DNA from: Gossypium raimondii
Taxonomy: Eukaryota; Streptophyta; Magnoliopsida; Malvales; Malvaceae
Assembly (NCBI RefSeq): GCF_025698545.1
Contig: NC_068569.1
Location: 11,594,001 to 11,658,000 of the forward strand
Length of the DNA stretch: 64,000 bases
Direction of reading: 5' to 3'
The position numbers and the translations under genes are program-made. Positions 62,938-64,000 of this stretch are shown in pieces; position 1 is the first letter of the stretch, and each line of letters starts with the position of its first letter. Below the pieces are notes generated by a model. It made no database searches. It saw only the letters and a program-made list of their open reading frames with translations, and was not told where the DNA came from.

Positions 62938-64000
62938 TGTAATATCCCGAAAATTACTACTGTAATACTCCGAAATTTACTACAGTAAGAAAGTAGGTAT
63001 CCTTAATATAGTAAAATAAGGAAATAAAGTGACAAAAAGGGAAATTTTAAGTTATGGCAACATTGGGAAGTATATTATGATATATTAATTCAAGAAATGA
63101 TTAAATCGCAAAAGTGAGAAAAGTTTTGTTGATTAAGAGTAAATACTCAAAATTTGAGGGGGTAAAGTGTAAATATGAAAAAATTGAAGGACCAATGGTG
63201 CAAATATTTTAGGGGTGAAATAATCTAGAAACTAAGGAAAATGGATGAATTAGGACCAAATTGAAAAAGTGAAGAATTTTGAGGGACTAAATCATAATTT
63301 TACCAAATTAAGTGATAACTCAAGGATGGAATTTTTGAAGATTATGAAGGGCAAAATGGTCAATTAGAAGAGAGAAAAATCTAGAAGGCAGTGATGATGT
63401 TGGAGATATTTTAGATTAAATAAATAAATAAATAAATATTAGTTTATTAATATTTTAATTTGATTTTTAAATATTATTTTATTATTTTATTATTATTTTA
63501 TTTAGTATATATATAAGAAAAGAAAGATGAACAATCACTATCCCACCATTTTTTCCCATGCACCAACGTGAGAAGAAGAGAGAAAGAAAGAAAGTTTTGA
63601 TTTCTTTACAAATTGGTCCTTCTACCAAAAATTCACCATTTTCACCTAGAAATCAAAAGAATTTCCATAACCATCAAGAGAGAAAGATAACAATGAGAGT
63701 ATGGGGAGCTAGAATATCAAGTTAGATTCAAGAAAGAGAAGCTGGAGGAGAGAGAAAATCAAGTTAAATGTTGAAACTAATAGGACAAGGTAAGAACATC
63801 AAGATTTCAATATATTTTTAAGTTTGATATTATTGAAAAAGCATAGAAATGATGTTATAGTAGAGTTTTCTTATATAAGGTCTTATGTTCTTGATATATT
63901 AGTGAAGGAAAATAAGTGAAAGTGATGAGAAATATTATAGAGAAAGGGAATAAGGGAGTTATAAACTTAGTAATCAACATCTTGCACTAAAACAATTTTG
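62938..64000 (+). mobile_element. Start of a second outer-family LTR, cut by the window end
   Basis: From TGTAATATCCCG onward the sequence follows the LTR starting at 17360 for over a kilobase (shared GTGACAAAAAGGGAAATTTT, then CATTGGGAAGTATATTATGA), with small differences. The first 23 bases are duplicated in tandem (62938-62960 and 62961 onward). The far end lies outside the window, so whether it is a solo LTR or a whole fossil element is open. Confidence 0.85.

Noticed and set aside
1-64000. CRISPR array, operon or viral integration
   Set aside because: Nothing of the kind is present. This is ordinary plant nuclear DNA with introns and retroelement fossils.

Overview
The window is nuclear DNA of a eudicot plant. 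Its genes have canonical GT-AG introns and closely match plant families, and AT-rich intergenic DNA is filled with nested transposons. The long LTRs beginning TGTAACACCCC and carrying GACACGGGCGTGTG-type blocks remind me of cotton and its relatives (Malvaceae). That lineage call is an inference.

Left part (1-17 kb). Two tandem copies of a chloroplast inositol-monophosphatase-like gene (IMPL1 type) lie on the minus strand. The second (7466-10870) is whole: ten exons, 373 residues. The first (973-5275) has lost its start codon and has a stop in the transit-peptide region, but every later exon is open and correctly spliced. A 1238-bp hAT-type DNA element sits in its intron 5 and duplicated the splice acceptor. 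Upstream of copy two is a long-TIR, Mutator-like element that holds a possible captured exon and has itself been hit by a Ty1/copia retrotransposon fossil.

Middle (17-39 kb). A three-level nest of solo LTRs fills 17360-26958. It is followed by a small CYSTM-family stress-peptide gene (28891-29386) and, after a long empty stretch, a MIR167 gene (about 35300-35640) recognisable from both arms of its hairpin. I recall MIR167D and IMPL1 being close neighbours in Arabidopsis (around At1g31173-At1g31190), so this linkage looks ancestral.

Right part (39-62 kb). This is a compact gene block: a NARROW LEAF 1-type trypsin-like protein (-), a CX9C/CHCH mitochondrial protein (+), a glutathionyl-hydroquinone reductase (-), a P-class PPR protein (-), an EXORDIUM-like secreted protein (+) and a Golgi-type alpha-1,4-glycosyltransferase (-). 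The reductase-PPR-glycosyltransferase order matches what I remember of Arabidopsis At4g19880-At4g19890-At4g19900. The last kilobase is the start of another copy of the outer LTR family seen at 17360.

I found no gene cluster or unknown multi-gene system. The most notable items are the decaying IMPL1 copy with its splice-site-duplicating insertion, the G-free block inside that insertion, and the MIR167 locus.
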